A stretch of DNA of 64,000 nt from Sambucus nigra (GCA_949130495.1 OX422223.1:75080751-75144750); one strand, 5' to 3'; positions 11,411-23,673 are shown, counted from the stretch's first letter. Notes: generated by a model from the letters alone, not told the origin. Translations and numbers: made by a program.

Positions 11411-12218
11411 CCAATCCAAGGAGAGAGTTTATACTTATATCTGGATGTGAAGGAGTCGGCATGCTATAGTTAGAGATGAAGATGGAGTATAGAAGGCAGT
11501 GTATTTTAACAGCAAAGCCCTCCAGGGGGTTGATCAAAGATATCCCAAAATGGAGAAGTTGGCATATGCTCTAATCTATGCCCCAAGGAAGATGAAATTG
11601 TACTTCTAAGAACATATCATGTTCATCCTCCCTGACTCTCCCCTTAAACAGGTCATTCATAAACCTGAGAAATAGGGTAAGTTAATGGCCTGGGCAATTG
11701 AGCTAGGGGAGTTTAATATCATTTACCAGCCAAGAACGGCCAGTAATGGGTAGGCCCTAGCAGACTTTGTAGCCGAGTTCACATGGGACGGTATAGAGGA
11801 CACTAATGGGGGAAACTCCATTCATGCTAGCCAATGGCTCAAAAGTTATGGTGCCGGCAAAGATAGGTCTCCCAACCCATAGAGTCCATACATATGACCC
11901 AGAGAAGAATGTTAAAGAATGGAGGCTAGACTTAGATCTTGTAGAGGAACAAAGAGAAGACGCTGAGGTGAGGCAAGCTGCCTATCAATAAAGAATAGCA
12001 AAGTTTTATAATAAGAGAGTGAAGGCTCGGCCACTAGCAGTAGGGGACCTCATTCTGAAGAAGACTTGGCAGAAGCCTAACAAGCTTCATCCTAACTGGC
12101 ACGGTCCTTATAGGGTGGTTGAAAAGGTGGTTCCTATAACATATCGACTAAAAAATTTAGATGGAGAGCCATTCTCCAACCCATAAAATGCCAACCTTAT
12201 CAAGAAGTACTACCAGTA
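11411..12218 (+). pseudogene. RNase H to integrase junction of element B, large internal deletion
   Basis: The end of the RT-linked RNase H is readable (LMAWAIELGEFNIIYQPR, ALADFVAEFTW, about 11680-11790). Within 20 bp the sequence jumps to the integrase C-terminal part (ETPFMLANGSK, IGLPTHRVHTYDPE, RQAAYQ, FYNKRVKARPLAVGDLILKK, WHGPYRVVEKV, KKYYQ). The archaeal-type RNase H, the integrase zinc finger and the whole DDE core are missing, several hundred codons in all. Frames also change within the remaining part. This element could only have moved with enzymes from another copy. Confidence 0.85.
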
Positions 12219-12399
12219 AGAATTGGGTTTTAGCTTCATTTATTTCTTAACAATTTCAGTGTAGTATCATTTATCCATATCCATGTAATATGATAACGTA
12301 TTATGAATAAAAAAATTCAAAGTGTTCTCTCCTATTTCGTTGTTTGAATTATTTTAGATTGCATGTACCAATTGCTCATCCGTAACTACAAAACATCAT

Positions 12400-14614
12400 T
12401 CGTGGTGAAGTAATTCTTACTTACTCTCAGTGATATGACAGTCCAGACGGTGTGCCTGAGTGCTGCCCATTGGCCAGATGTTCTGATCCCTCGGTCCAGA
12501 TACTTAAAAGCATAACCGCCGAACTCTTCAAACTCCTTGAATTCAACCACGGCTTATGCCTTTTCCATATCCTAGGCATCTTAAACAGCAACATCAATAT
12601 TTTTCTACTTATTCTCGGCCAGTGTCTTTAATGCCTCAGCATGATCGGTCTTCAGCTTGTCCAGTGCCTGTTTAGCTTTTTACTCGGCAAACTGTGACTT
12701 TATGAGGTCGTCCCTCAGACCTTGTTCAACTTTCTCAGCATCCCTTCCCTTATGGATTAAGGGAAGTCTCTTCTCGACCCAACTCCCAAGATAATAGAAA
12801 TAGAGCATAAACTACGAAATGAAGCTGAGACTAGTTAGTACGAAACTACACTTGGTAAAAATAAAAAAGTAAAGTTTGAACGAATACCTTGACGACCTTG
12901 TGGACGCCAAATTCAGTGAGAAAAGACGAGTTTACAGACTGAAGAAATCGTTGATCAGTCTCAGATATCAGTTATTCGATACCTTCAATGGACTTCTTAG
13001 AGTTGCCCGTGACGTTGTTGTCGCTCAATTTTAACTGAGAAAAATGGACAATAAGTACAACTTCAAAATGGATCGGTATAGCCCTGTCTGATCCTTGGGT
13101 TTCCCGACCCGACTTTGCAGGATGTAATATAGTGGTATCTTCCACCCTATCTTTCCTTTTCCTTCTATCCTCAGCTCGATCGGGACCACCAGTAGTCTTC
13201 TTCGCAGTACCGATTGGTATCGATTGCTTCTTGCCAAATTTATTGACTATGTTGATAAGATTGGGTGCCAATATTTTCCAGATAGCGTCAAGAATATTAC
13301 TTGGGCGACCTGCGCAGGGCTAAAGGTTAGTACCAAATATATACAAGCTAATATTATATTGAAAGGGAGAGTCTACCGTTAAAAAATTAAAAGTTCAACT
13401 TACAAAGCTCTTTAAGAGGGTCAACTTGAATACCATCCTCTTCTAGGTTATGAGGGGTTAAGAGATCCTTATATTTGGAAAGCCCACCACCATCACCTTG
13501 GGTCCTTAAGGTCTTAATCTTAGCCTGGTCGTCTAAAGTCAGACTAGGATCAAGTTTGGCAAACATCGACACAGTAGCCCATCTTTGGGATACCCTCGGC
13601 TCAGTAGAGGATGAGACATGGTTAGGTGGAAATTACCATGCGCCAGACACAATGAAGTATCTCGGCTTCCAGTGGTGATTAGAGGTCTGATTGATGAAAA
13701 TGATCTTTTTGCTCGACTTTCTAGCCACAAAGTGGTAATAGCAAGGCTAAGACTTGATACAATAAACATTGTAGCAAGCTGAGAACACGTTCATTGGAAG
13801 GTCAGTACCATGGCAGAACTTCCAAAGCACTATAGAGCTGAGAAGGGTTCTATAGGCATTTGGGGAAATTTGGGCTAAAGCTAAACCAAAATGAGAGAGA
13901 ACAGATCGTATGATAGGGTGTATGGGGAGGCGAAAGCCGAGCTTGAACATTTATTTGTAAATCAGAAATTCACCTAGACAACCATCATAGGCCCTCTCAG
14001 ACTCATATGGAACAACCCTCATTATCATCCCAGAGTTAAAGTCGTACAAGTGCCTCCAAAATAAGAGGTTTGCTTTAGTCATAATGCTCCTCATTTTTTT
14101 GGCAAAAGAAGTATTTAGAGGTTCATCTGCCTTGTTCCTGAAGTCAACGTCATTAAGGGACAATGCTCCAGTAGGAAACCTCTCTTGGAATTCATCATCT
14201 GTTAGGGCAGTAATTGGGGACTGACGTTTGGAATGGGGGTTGAGCGACAGTCACTCTCGAGCTAGATAAGGCCGACTCATCAGAAGATAAGTGCACCTCG
14301 TTAGACCTGGTGGCCCCACTCTCGGTTGTACGAGAGTTAGCCACCTCCATAACTCGTTCATACAAGTCAATAGGGTTCAAGACCTTAGATAACGAGGGAC
14401 TATAGCCTTTCAAAAATGAGATGCCTATAACATCATCGTACGAATACAAGACATCACTCATAATGGAGTCACTTAAGACGACAATGGGAAGATAAGTGAG
14501 AGAAGGGTTGTCTCGTCCTGCAAATGCAGGGGGATGAGATGGTGAAGGATCCTCTCGTCTCTCATTTGTCAGAGGGTGGATTACAGCTAAAGGAGGTGGA
14601 AATAAATTACGCAA
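12400..14614 (-). pseudogene. Antisense ORF of element B, Transposase_28-like ('putative gypsy type transposon')
   Basis: Reverse strand, facing pol. The N-terminal part (start near 14612) is Ser/Pro-rich. Next come FRNKADEPLNTSFAKKMR and the core FKLGFRLPIHPIIRSVLSHF followed by GLALAQISPNAYRTL. This resembles PF04195, whose members typically read 'FPLHPFF.E.L..YGL...QLTPN'. A linker rich in Lys/Arg (about 13030-13270) and a weak coiled coil (12500-12760) end it. A likely intron lies near 13320-13385. Stops and frame changes are present. Known: Tat-lineage elements carry such additional antisense ORFs, of unknown role. The domain name is from memory and was not searched. Confidence 0.65.
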
Positions 14615-14949
14615 GGGAAAAACCTTGGCCTAATGCATGGCCTCGGTTTCGATATCGTACTGGAAGATATCTTTAAAGATCCTTTCCCTAAGGTTTGGGA
14701 ATTGGTCGGCTAGTTCATACAGTTTCCTTAACATTCATAAAGACGACCCTCAACCTATAGTATCCTAAAGGGGAAAATAACCTCGTTCATACAGTTCATG
14801 ATTGACGCATGATTCCGCCTCTTCTAGGGTATCGTGTTGAGACACAACTTGGATGCTAAGTGTCACCCTATCAGTCCCATCCCAAAGACATCACATCTAC
14901 ATCAGACTTCAGACATTTATCCCTCAGCCTCCTCTCAACACAAAAGACT

Positions 14950-14965
14950 AAGGGCTGGGGGTGAT
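14950..14965 (+). other. Polypurine tract of element B
   Basis: AAGGGCTGGGGGTGAT lies directly before the 3' LTR, the expected plus-strand primer site. Confidence 0.6.
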
Positions 14966-15807
14966 TGATATGCCAATATGAGACCACGTCTCGGCTCAAG
15001 CCAACTTCTCCCAGTGCGTTGTTGGGCCATTCCACAATGATCGCCCCAGCCTCGTCGAAGACTAGGCTAAGACAATATGCAACATTGGCGGGCCTAGTGC
15101 CTCGCCTCGCCATGTTAGGAGGCCAAGACTGTCATTTATTCTCACCTTTAGTCTCATCCTAGTGCAAGTCAGTCGAGACTACACTTCATAATTAATAACG
15201 TACAATCCATATAATATATCAGTGGTCTTATACTCAGTCAGGCTGACACCTCAAATCGACTAGAGGCTCTTGATACCTTACATGGCACGTGTAACAGAGC
15301 ACGTATGGGACAATGCACGTGGGATGCAAACCCCACGTGGACCAAATAATTACAACAGCATCACTCGCACATATGGGGAATATCTCATAATCATTGCTTG
15401 CATACACCAGGGACAGATGGCATCATCTTATTGGACAGTTGAAGTTGTGCATGCCTCAAGCATGACTGGGGTGTGTATGACACCACCCTAGCTATATAAA
15501 TAGTTACCATATACCTCATTGTAAAGGATCGCTTATTGTAAACCCCAGTTAAAACTCTGCTAAAATACTCAGAAGAGAGAGAAAAGCTTGAGTGTTGTAT
15601 TTACAAGCCATTAGTGCCCTTAGCATAGTGAAAACCACCATTCACATTACACAGTGACGTAGTCTCCGGTTGAACCACTTATATCCGGTGTCATATTCTC
15701 CTTCACCTCATCGCTTTCTATATTTTTTACTTACTCTTACACCATTATTGTGCTGGTTTGAACTTATTTAGCATATTGACTCGGCGGTACCAATTCTGGT
15801 ATCATCA
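14966..15807 (+). repeat. 3' LTR of element B
   Basis: Starts TGATATGCCAATATGAGACC and pairs with 6806-7651. It lacks a short CTCAATACAGACT segment present in the 5' copy and ends TATCATCA before TTCAT. Confidence 0.85.
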
Positions 15808-15889
15808 TTCATTCCATAAAAAATGGCCTACTCGAAGAGAAGGCAAAAGTATTACAAATATTCAAAAAATAGGAGGCAAAATTCTATAC

Positions 15890-18106
15890 AAAATCATGAG
15901 ATAGCCACTACTTACAAGAAAAAGAAGATTATTTCTCTCATATAACCCTCCCAAAGGATGCCTATCTCTCGTTCCACTTCTTTTTTGGCCTTGGAAACTC
16001 GAAGACTACCTTTTTCCACTATAAAAACTTTGCTCAACTCAAGTTGGAGGGACTTTATACGTTCCATCAAGGTGTTTTCTCGTTGTAGATGTTCCTCGGT
16101 CTTAGCATTCTCAAAAGACATGAATTTCTTTAACTTCTTCATTGAAAGGTGAATGATGTTACAAACAATGGTATCTAACCAGTCCAATTAGAAATGATAA
16201 AAATCCTCAAAGTCTTTAATAATAACAAACATCAGCATAAGTCATATAATTGGGAGAGGTGGTAATGAATCGTTGAAGTTAATTAGAAAGTATTTATAAA
16301 CTGGCGATGGTAATTCCTTCAATATTTTGAATAGACTTTCTAGTAAGGTTCTTTGGATCATGATCATATATCAGATCAAGCATGACCCTATAAATGGTTG
16401 TGGTTATCTATACGAATAAAACTTACTAGCAAGCCCATAGGAACGAGCATACTTACCAAGAGCCTATCTTGTTCCTTTTCTTACAAAGGGTAAAATGGCA
16501 TAATAAAAACAATATACAAACTCAACCGAATAATATTATAATAAAACAAAATATGATTAACTCACTTGTTGCTCAAGAGATGCGTACATAGGAAATATAG
16601 GAGGATTGTCGTCTCTCTGCTTGGTATGATAAATTAAAAAGGATAAGTGAGCAAGTCTATATCATATATAAATATAAAGAATTTACAAAATATATGGAAA
16701 ATGAAAGAAATATTAGTACAAATGATATACCAGAGGCTCCAAAGGTATGGGAGCATTCACATTATCAGTCTGAGAACAGAGAAAGAGGTTGAACATACGA
16801 GTAATATTTGCAAAGTATGCATAAAAGAGGTACAAAAGTTAATTACCTAAGGCCCCAAAGTCACAGGGGTGATCGAGATCACTATGACCTCAATCTGAAA
16901 ATAAGGAAACTCGTTAATCATATAACTTAAAAAGTCTGTAAAGTATGAGCAAAAGAAAAAGGACTAGTACAAAAGTTAGTACTCGAGACCCCACGGCCAT
17001 ATGGTCACTCGAACTAGTTGCAATATCAACCTGATGAAAATAACAGGTTAAATAAGTAACATTTTACAAAGAATTTGCAATAAATAAATACAAAAACAAT
17101 ACATGAGGGTTCAATGGAAGAGGAGTTCATAACATTAATTTCAACATATTTCAAAGAAAAATGATTTAAAATATTGCAAAGAATAATAGCAAAACAAGTT
17201 ACAATTTTTCGTGAGCGTGCACATACTTGAGGTTCAATAAATTAAGTGATGGATACTGATTAACTGCTCGTACCGATCTGGGAGCCATCAAGAATGAAAG
17301 TTATGTATAATGCTTCTATGGGTAAATTATCATAAATATTATCTTGTTAGAAGTCAAAAGAATTAACTGAGCATGTGATTACCTAATCTAAGGGAAAGAG
17401 AGAAATCACTGGCCTTATTGAAGGGTTGCTCGACACAATGTGCATGATTTGTCGAATAAAATCTCTTATAATTTAAGCATATTGTCCATAGGAAACCTGG
17501 CCCTTGAGATAGAAATCCTACCCGAAGGTGATGACCCATGAGTAGTCACTCTAATTGGCAAAAAAAATGCCAACAGAAGCAAGGTGGTTGCTCATCACGG
17601 ACGAACAGCTCTGGCTCACATCTCTCACAATAAGAGGCACATGTAGATAAGATTAAATGTTATAATTGAAATTACCTCTCTCAACAATAGTAAAAGAATA
17701 GGAAAGTTAAATTAACCCCATCACAGACGTCATAGTTCTTGTTGGAGGCGGAGTAGAAGAAATGTTTACTATCATTGAAGCTACATAAATGCGAATAAGG
17801 GAAGGCACAGTAGAGGCATACTTATAAAAAATCATGAATAAGTATTAAATAAGTATTAAATAAAGACTTCAGTAATATATATTTAAATACCTGAGGAGTT
17901 ATACTCGCAGAATGACCTCCAGAACGAGTAATACCTACTACATTCCCCACACTGGTTAGGAACACAGTTGCGAGCTACGTACATAAAACAATCATAAAGT
18001 TAAATACTCGAACACTTGAATGGGTTCCTCCAAGTAATTTTCAAAGGATAAAATTAGCTCACGAGCAAGGCTCAAAGAGGTCGCCAACATGGAATTTCTC
18101 TTCACG
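15890..18106 (-). pseudogene. 3' exons of a reverse-strand multi-exon ORF, probably a transposon antisense ORF
   Basis: Several short open exons with plausible AG/GT borders can be read on the reverse strand. They are a Ser/Thr-rich exon near 17895-17980 (LATVFLTSVGNVVG), another near 17710-17820 (STPPPTRTMTSVMG), a repeated mini-exon set (next entry) and a last coiled-coil exon at 15912-16187 (KTEEHLQRENTLMERIKSL). No catalytic or named domain is visible. The low-complexity tail followed by a coiled coil resembles the C-terminal half of Tat antisense ORFs such as the one in element B. The upstream part is cut off by a Copia LTR at 18107. It could instead belong with the PMD pseudogene at 27975-32629, split by insertions. 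A true host gene is less likely. Confidence 0.4.
16640..17290 (-). repeat. Tandemly duplicated exon-intron units, about 120-140 bp each
   Basis: On the reverse strand, mini-exons of roughly 45-50 bp recur near 17235-17275, 17105-17150, 16982-17032, 16848-16897 and 16728-16768. Most are bounded by a CAG acceptor, with a GT donor at some units. Between them are AT-rich introns with a shared 'CAAAGTATG...AAAAGAGGTACAAAAGTTA' flavour on the + strand. The encoded peptides are related but diverged (VDIATSSSDHMAVGS and VEINVMNSSSIEPS). This is stepwise duplication of one exon together with its intron. Confidence 0.5.
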
Positions 18107-19080
18107 TGTAAGGACAAATTTTATCATTATATCATGTTTGTAGTGTTTATTAAAAATTTATAATATTGACTTCATTTTGTTTGGACAAAACTATTTGAGT
18201 TATAGGTGATGATGTTTATGTTTGTACCTTCAAGTATATGAAATGAAGAGACGAAGTGATCGAGAAAAGCGACATCAAATTTATGTCGATGTTCATCTTT
18301 AACCCTGGGATCTCAAGAAAGGTATAAAGATTTATTATTGATTCTTGGGTTTGTTGTTTGGGGTGTTTAAGTTTTATTTATGCATTTTTTTATAATAGTT
18401 TCTCAAAAAAATGGTTTTGGTTTTAAAGTAGTTCTAATAAACTATTGTTTATCCTTCTGATGATTTGATTGATCTCGTTCGCATGAGTTTTATACTGGTT
18501 TGGACGAGGTTAATGTTTTCATTCAAACGAGCTTCTAATGACCATCAAACGAGAACTTTCTTCCAAAACTTTCCAATTTGTAGCTCACTCTAATGAGTTT
18601 TCGAATGTCATTCGAAAGATTTGGTTCCATTCAATCGAGATGGCTAACGTCGTTCGCATGAGTTACTATTTTTATTTGAACAACTTGCCTCATTTTGCGT
18701 GTTGCTATTTTTCATGTTTTTCAACATTAAATAGGGCATAACATTTCAATTTTATTCAAAGGTTTCAAAAACTATTTTTACAGAGAAAAACTATAGCCTC
18801 GTATAACCCCTTTTACACCCTTGTTTATGAGATCCAAGTTTATACATAATATTATGTATTAAGATCTTATATTTTTAGCACCAAATATTGTTTACTCTTT
18901 AGTGTTTGAGTTAATTTTGCATGGTGGATTATGTGTTGCTGCGTGATGAAGACTAGTCAGAGATTCATGGTTATCGAGATGTGGAAGGACTACATTTTGA
19001 TATTGTTGGTAGTTTTCTATGGTTGTTGTGAAGAAGGTTTAAGAAGTGGATTCTGTATCAGGCTTGATGAAATTTGAGTC
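18107..19080 (+). repeat. Truncated Copia-family LTR (copy C1)
   Basis: Begins TGTAAGGACAAATTT and matches the LTR at 26673 over most of its length (GGACAAAACTATTTGAGT, TTTATGTTTGTACCTTCAA, ATCTCAAGAAAG). Match stops near 19080, where gag-like sequence begins. It contains a cluster of CTCGTTCG...ATGAG motifs at 18470-18670. Confidence 0.7.
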
Positions 19081-19084
19081 GGTA

Positions 19085-19873
19085 TTTAAATTCCCGTATT
19101 ATTGATAATTATGAAGAAGAGGATATGAGTTAGCTTCAAGTTTCCTTTCGTGAGTTGTATACGAGTCTTTGAAATAGAAAAAGACAAACTTAAAATTAAA
19201 GGCTAAGTTGAAAGAAAGTGCTGGAGGAAATAATAATAATAATAAATTGATTGAGCTTTTAAGGGCTGTGAGAATACTCTTAGGGAGAAACTCGCATACA
19301 TTAAAGGGGGGCGATATAACCTTCTAAAAATGGTTGAAAATATGAATAAGGAGTCCCTAAAATTTGATGAGTCTAAATTTTTTTCTAGGTCTAGAATTTT
19401 GGAGTTATAAAATGAATTAAAAGACTCATATCATGTCAACTTTGATTTGGAATCTAGGCGGAAAAAGTTCAACAAAATTTTAGGAATCGTCTAAATAAAA
19501 AATGATAAGATAGGTCTCGACTACAATAATCTAAATACTTCTGATCCTATAGCTAAGACCAAGATTGTGAGAGAGTTAACCATTACCAAGGACATTCCCA
19601 AAGGTCACTCTGGGTATAGCTTTCCTCGTGTTTACACATGCACACACTATGGTAGGAAAAGTCATCTTAGGAGATTTTTCTTTGATCTTAGAAGAATTTC
19701 TAACAAGTCTAAGTCTCGTGTCACCATGGTTCCCAAAACCAAAGTCGTAAAATCATTATCAATTTGGTTAAGAAAGTCTTATTTGGAGGCATTTAATATT
19801 AGACTTGTTGATTCTCTCATGATTCATCACATGATATATCTTATGAGGGATTGTGTTTATATAATACACTAGT
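19085..19873 (+). pseudogene. C-terminal part of a Copia-type coiled-coil gag, broken
   Basis: Degenerate frames match the gag at 35100-35854. Near 19130-19300 are remains of the Lys/Glu-rich coiled coil with several stops. At 19567-19872 is a 101-residue open segment with YTCTHYGRKSHLRRFFFDLR, equivalent to YTCSHCGRKVHLRHFFYDFR in the other copy. One Cys of that zinc-knuckle-like CxxC is changed to Tyr here. Gag N-terminus, PBS and all pol domains are absent. Function lost. Confidence 0.65.
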
Positions 19874-19878
19874 TTTGT

Positions 19879-20641
19879 TGTAAGGACAAATTTCCAATCG
19901 AGTAAATTTGTAGTATTGGCTTAATTATGGACAAAACAATTTAAGTCATAGGATAGAAGTTTGTTCCTATCAAGCCTATGACGTGTTTGAAGTGTTGAAG
20001 ACATAGTGGCCCAGATTTTAAAGCTTCGCCATTGTCGGTTTCTAGTGCCATGTGTTACGACACCAACATTTGAGGATTCCAAGTCTCCAAAGGTATGAAT
20101 TCTCTATTATATATATATAGGAGCTTGGAAATTATTTTTGGGTGTAATTTTAATTTAAATTTTAGTTGAAATTGAATTTTATATTTTTAAAAGAAAATAT
20201 ATTTTTTCTGAATTTTTGTTCGAACGAAAATGGCTCTCGTTTGAATGACAATCAGACGAGATTTCTAACGAGTTTAACCATTTTGTTCTGAATTTTCGTT
20301 AGAAACTCGTTCAAACGAGATATCAAACGAGTTTTGTCTCTTTAAACTTTGAATTCTAGTTAGAAGATCTTCGAACGAAGTCGTTCAAACGACCTGGGTG
20401 GGAAATCAAAAATCGACAGTTTTTCCTTTTTGTCCCTTTTTCCCACTACTTGCCCCACTAACTTTTTACCAGACTTATTTAGTACGGGAAGAACTATATT
20501 CCAAATGATTTTTTCATACTTCAAAAGTTCTTTTGAGAGAAAAAATTTATCAACCTAAAGTCCCCTTATATGTGTTGAGTTTTATGGATTAAATTCTTCC
20601 AAAAACACATATACACCCATGTGTTAGTTTAATTCCAAGTT

Positions 20642-20709
<68 letters not shown>

Positions 20710-21410
20710 CTTGGAAAGTGTTTGGCATCGATTTTTCTCTACACCAACAAGAAGAGAGTTTGGGTTTATTCTCTACCCCGTAAAGGAGAAGAAATTTGTT
20801 TGTTGCGGCTTTCTCACACGGTGAAAGGCACCATGTGTGGTTGACGTTTATTGTGCCTCCATTGGTGAACTCCAAGATTCCGATGGACTCCGGAGTTATC
20901 TACAAGGCAGAGGTTGAAGAGCAAAGGAAGCGTCGGGGCTTGAAGGAGTCGAGTCGAGTGTTGTAAGTCTTATTGTCATTGCCTTTGTAAACATAACTTA
21001 CCTAGTGGATTTGTTAGGCATGGTCGTCCGAAGTTTTTCCCATTTGGATTTTCCTCGTACATCGCGGCGTAGTGTGATATTGTTTATTTTATCTTGCAAA
21101 AATACACTTAGATGCATGCTTAGGTAAATCACGATAAAATTGGGTTTAACCACACTTTAGTTTATTTTAGGTGCTAATTAAATATTTGGGTAATCGTTTA
21201 ATTTCATTTAATTCAAGATATAACTTAATTAATTTGGCAAAATTGATGTTTGTTTAGTTTAGCCATATTTAGAACTTGAATTGAATTAAATTCTTGCTTA
21301 ATTTAAATATCAAATATTTAAGTAAAAATAAAAAATGGTTGTATAGTTTAATTTCACTTTTAGTTTAATTTAATTTTAATTTTGAAGAAATTAAAATTTG
21401 AATTTTTAAG
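19879..21410 (+). repeat. Second Copia-family LTR, nested at the gag end
   Basis: Begins TGTAAGGACAAATTTCC. It shares the family's later landmarks (CCTCGTACATCGCGGCGTAGTGTGAT, compare 27775 and 33662, then TAGATGCATGCTTAGG). A motif cluster at 20220-20395 has ACTCGTTCAAACGAG and related words. An (AT)n tract enlarges it. The 3' end is not sharp. Confidence 0.6.
20645..20707. repeat. (AT)n microsatellite
   Basis: About 31 uninterrupted AT units inside the nested LTR. Confidence 0.95.
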
Positions 21411-22500
21411 TATTAAAATTTGAAAATAAATTTTAGTTTAAAAGTTTGTGTGTGTTGAACAATTCTATTCCACATTTGGAAACTTAAGTTTAAATTTCGG
21501 GGGTTTCTGCATTTTTCTTTATGCTTCTTGTTATAGGTTATAACTAGTGTTATGATGTTTGTGTCTTTTTTATTTTGATTCTTCACTTTTTTTATTCTAT
21601 AAAAAAATACAAAAAGATTTTTTTTCTTTTTAGTCATCTTTTCTTTCGAAAAATTTACAAAAAGCTCAAATATTTTTATTTCTGTTGTGTAGTAGTTTTA
21701 CACATTTTGTGGCATGCTGATGTGTTTGAATCCCATGCATTCCATGTTTTCCATGTGGCTAGGACATTGGAGTATGATTTAAAATGCTTTGGATTATTAC
21801 TTACTCATGCCTTATCATGGAATTGTTCTTATTTGGTTTTGCTTAATGGATTCATCTAGGTATATGCCTTCTCACACTTTCATGATCTCTTTTGGTATTC
21901 AATATTTATTTATACATGAGCTAAGTGAGGTGTTCTCCTATCAGTCTTGTCAACATACATATCTTTATATCTAAGGGATTTATGCATATAAGAACCATTG
22001 CGGTGAGAATGCTCTTAGGTTGAAATATATTAATGTGCAATGGAAAGGGTTATGAAGGGAGTAAATATCCTTAGTATGTTAGGCCACCATTCGCAAGAGC
22101 CTTTGAAAAATAAAAGAAAAAGGAAAAGAAAAATAATTGCCATGGCCAAAAGTTTAGAAATTGATCATCGAAAATGATATCTTCAAAAAATGAAGAAAAT
22201 TTATTATTTATAATTTTGAGGGTGTTATAAGTTGAAGATCAATGGGTTTGCAAAATAAGTTCTGGTTCATCTTTAATGGTTGAATCTATTGGTTTGATAA
22301 TCATCAATATTTTCTAAGCTTGTGTGCAATTGTCTGTTTGTCCATTTTTAGTTCACTTTATTTGTCACTCGAAGCTAATACTAAGTTTGATAAATTAATA
22401 CAATTGAATTCGAGATCCTTGGAAAATATTGAGTGTTTCGGACATATTTCTTTTATTTCTAGTTCACACGCTTTCACTCCATGTCACATTATTTAGATAC
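21411..22500 (+). other. Noncoding internal 3' region of Copia copy C1
   Basis: No coding sequence seen. Order and phrasing match 35855-36850: TAGTGTTATGA, then ATACAAAAAGATTTT, CCATGTGGCTAGGACATT, and a TAGTTCAC...CATTCC..GT stretch. The shared noncoding block after gag argues that it is an ancestral part of the element and not a random flank. Confidence 0.55.
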
Positions 22501-23052
22501 ATATTTATGCCATACGAATGTGAAAAACTTTTTTTTGTGTTTTATATATATATATATATAATAAAGTAGAAAACTTATGTATGTCATAAGATTAAAAAAT
22601 GATGTCATCTATTTGAGTTTTTTTTGCATTATCTGTTTTGCCCTTCAAATATTTGAGTTCCCTCTCTTTTGACACACTCTAATTTATTGTCTCCCTTTCC
22701 TCAAAATTCAAAAACAAGGATACAATGGTATTTACTCCCTCTTTTAACACTCTCTAATAAATGAATGGTCATGATGAAATCCCAAATTTCATTATCCCGC
22801 TAAAAAAAATTATGTTCCGGCTACCAGTACAGGGTAAAGGTATGCGGTGGTTTGGTGGCAATTAAATGGACTAACAAATTACGGGTCTCGAGGCATGTGA
22901 TTTGTTGCCATTCTTATTATTAAAATGAGCGATGGGCTCAAGAAATTATATCTGGCAGTCTACTATTTTATTCTTCTTCCATACTCATCAGAATTATCTA
23001 CCTCTCTTCCAGCTCCACACTCATCAGGCTTAAGGTATATTTTTTTCTCCAT
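22501..23052. other. No gene recognised; short (AT)n at 22543-22561
   Basis: Low-copy-looking AT-rich DNA between the Copia element and the DUF247 fragment. No ORF, TIR or LTR edge could be supported. Confidence 0.4.
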
Positions 23053-23118
23053 TTGTTTAACGCTTTGAAGGGTTTCTCTCAGTTAGTTTATCTAAATATG
23101 CTTTCCAGCGGAAGAAAA

Positions 23119-23673
23119 ATGGGTGGAAAAGTGGAGACGATCGTCGCGATTAAGAAGGCACTGGAGATGCATATGACCAATCAACAAAGTGCCACAACAA
23201 CATTCATGCAGGAACTATCCCATCCTTGCCGCGAGTAGTGGATTGATTCCATATCAAGTGCTGGAACCAATCAGTGTTCGAAACACCAAATCCCAAGGCT
23301 CCCCCACACGTTAAAAAATGGCAGTGATTGGGACAAATCCTACACGACCAGGGTTGCCTCAGTTGGACCTTATCACTTTTCCGACTCCAACCTCCAGTTG
23401 ATCCAAAAAATGAAACACAAGATCATCAACGACTTCTATTTCGGAAATCGTCAGTATCTCGAAGGCATCATCAATAAGATCTTCAACGATGTTACAAAAC
23501 TTAGAGGCTACTACGGAGATCAGTCGACTGAAATGTTCAGCAACGAAGAATTAGCGAGGATGATGCTCTTGGACGGTTGCTTTCTTCTTTTTTTCATTGA
23601 GTGTGTAGTAAATAATTACTTCCGATACATACCAAACATAATTTCCCTCCAAATGAATGATCAACAGGTATAA
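23119..23673 (+). pseudogene. DUF247-family gene fragment (5' part), one in-frame stop
   Basis: A single + frame reads through the N-terminal third of a DUF247 (PF03140) protein. After the Met at 23122 region (MGGKVETIVAIKK) comes WIDSISSAGTNQCSKHQIPR, then the hallmark YTTRVASVGPYHFSD (family consensus 'Y.P..VSIGPYHHG'), QKMKHKIINDFYF, and SNEELARMMLLDGCFLLFF, the 'F..MM..DGCF' box. One TAG (23236-23238) interrupts it and a stop ends it at residue ~185. Typical members are about 400-500 residues with a C-terminal membrane anchor, so more than half is missing. DUF247 proteins are plant-specific; some are linked to self-incompatibility in grasses, and their biochemistry is unknown. Probable truncated host-gene copy. 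Confidence 0.75.

Larger units (their letters stand above)
6806..15807 (+). mobile_element. Tat-type Ty3/Gypsy retrotransposon, two LTRs, degenerate (element B)
   Basis: Two similar LTRs (about 845 bp) flank a PBS-like site, gag, protease, RT, truncated RNase H and integrase on the + strand, then an antisense ORF and a polypurine tract. TTCAT on both sides (6801-6805 and 15808-15812) is a candidate 5-bp target-site duplication. The element is about 9.0 kb. Many stops, frame breaks and two internal deletions make it dead. The LTRs have diverged by substitutions and small indels, so the insertion is old. Confidence 0.85.
18107..22500 (+). mobile_element. Degenerate Copia-family element (copy C1) with a nested LTR
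   Basis: A 3'-truncated LTR is joined to the end of a coiled-coil gag ORF. A second LTR of the same family begins 6 bp after that ORF. Noncoding internal sequence follows, matching the 3' internal part of the copy at 32630-37190. Inferred history: an element lost its LTR end, PBS and gag front by deletion, and a later LTR (solo or partial) of the same family inserted at the gag end. No pol is present. Right limit approximate. Confidence 0.65.
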
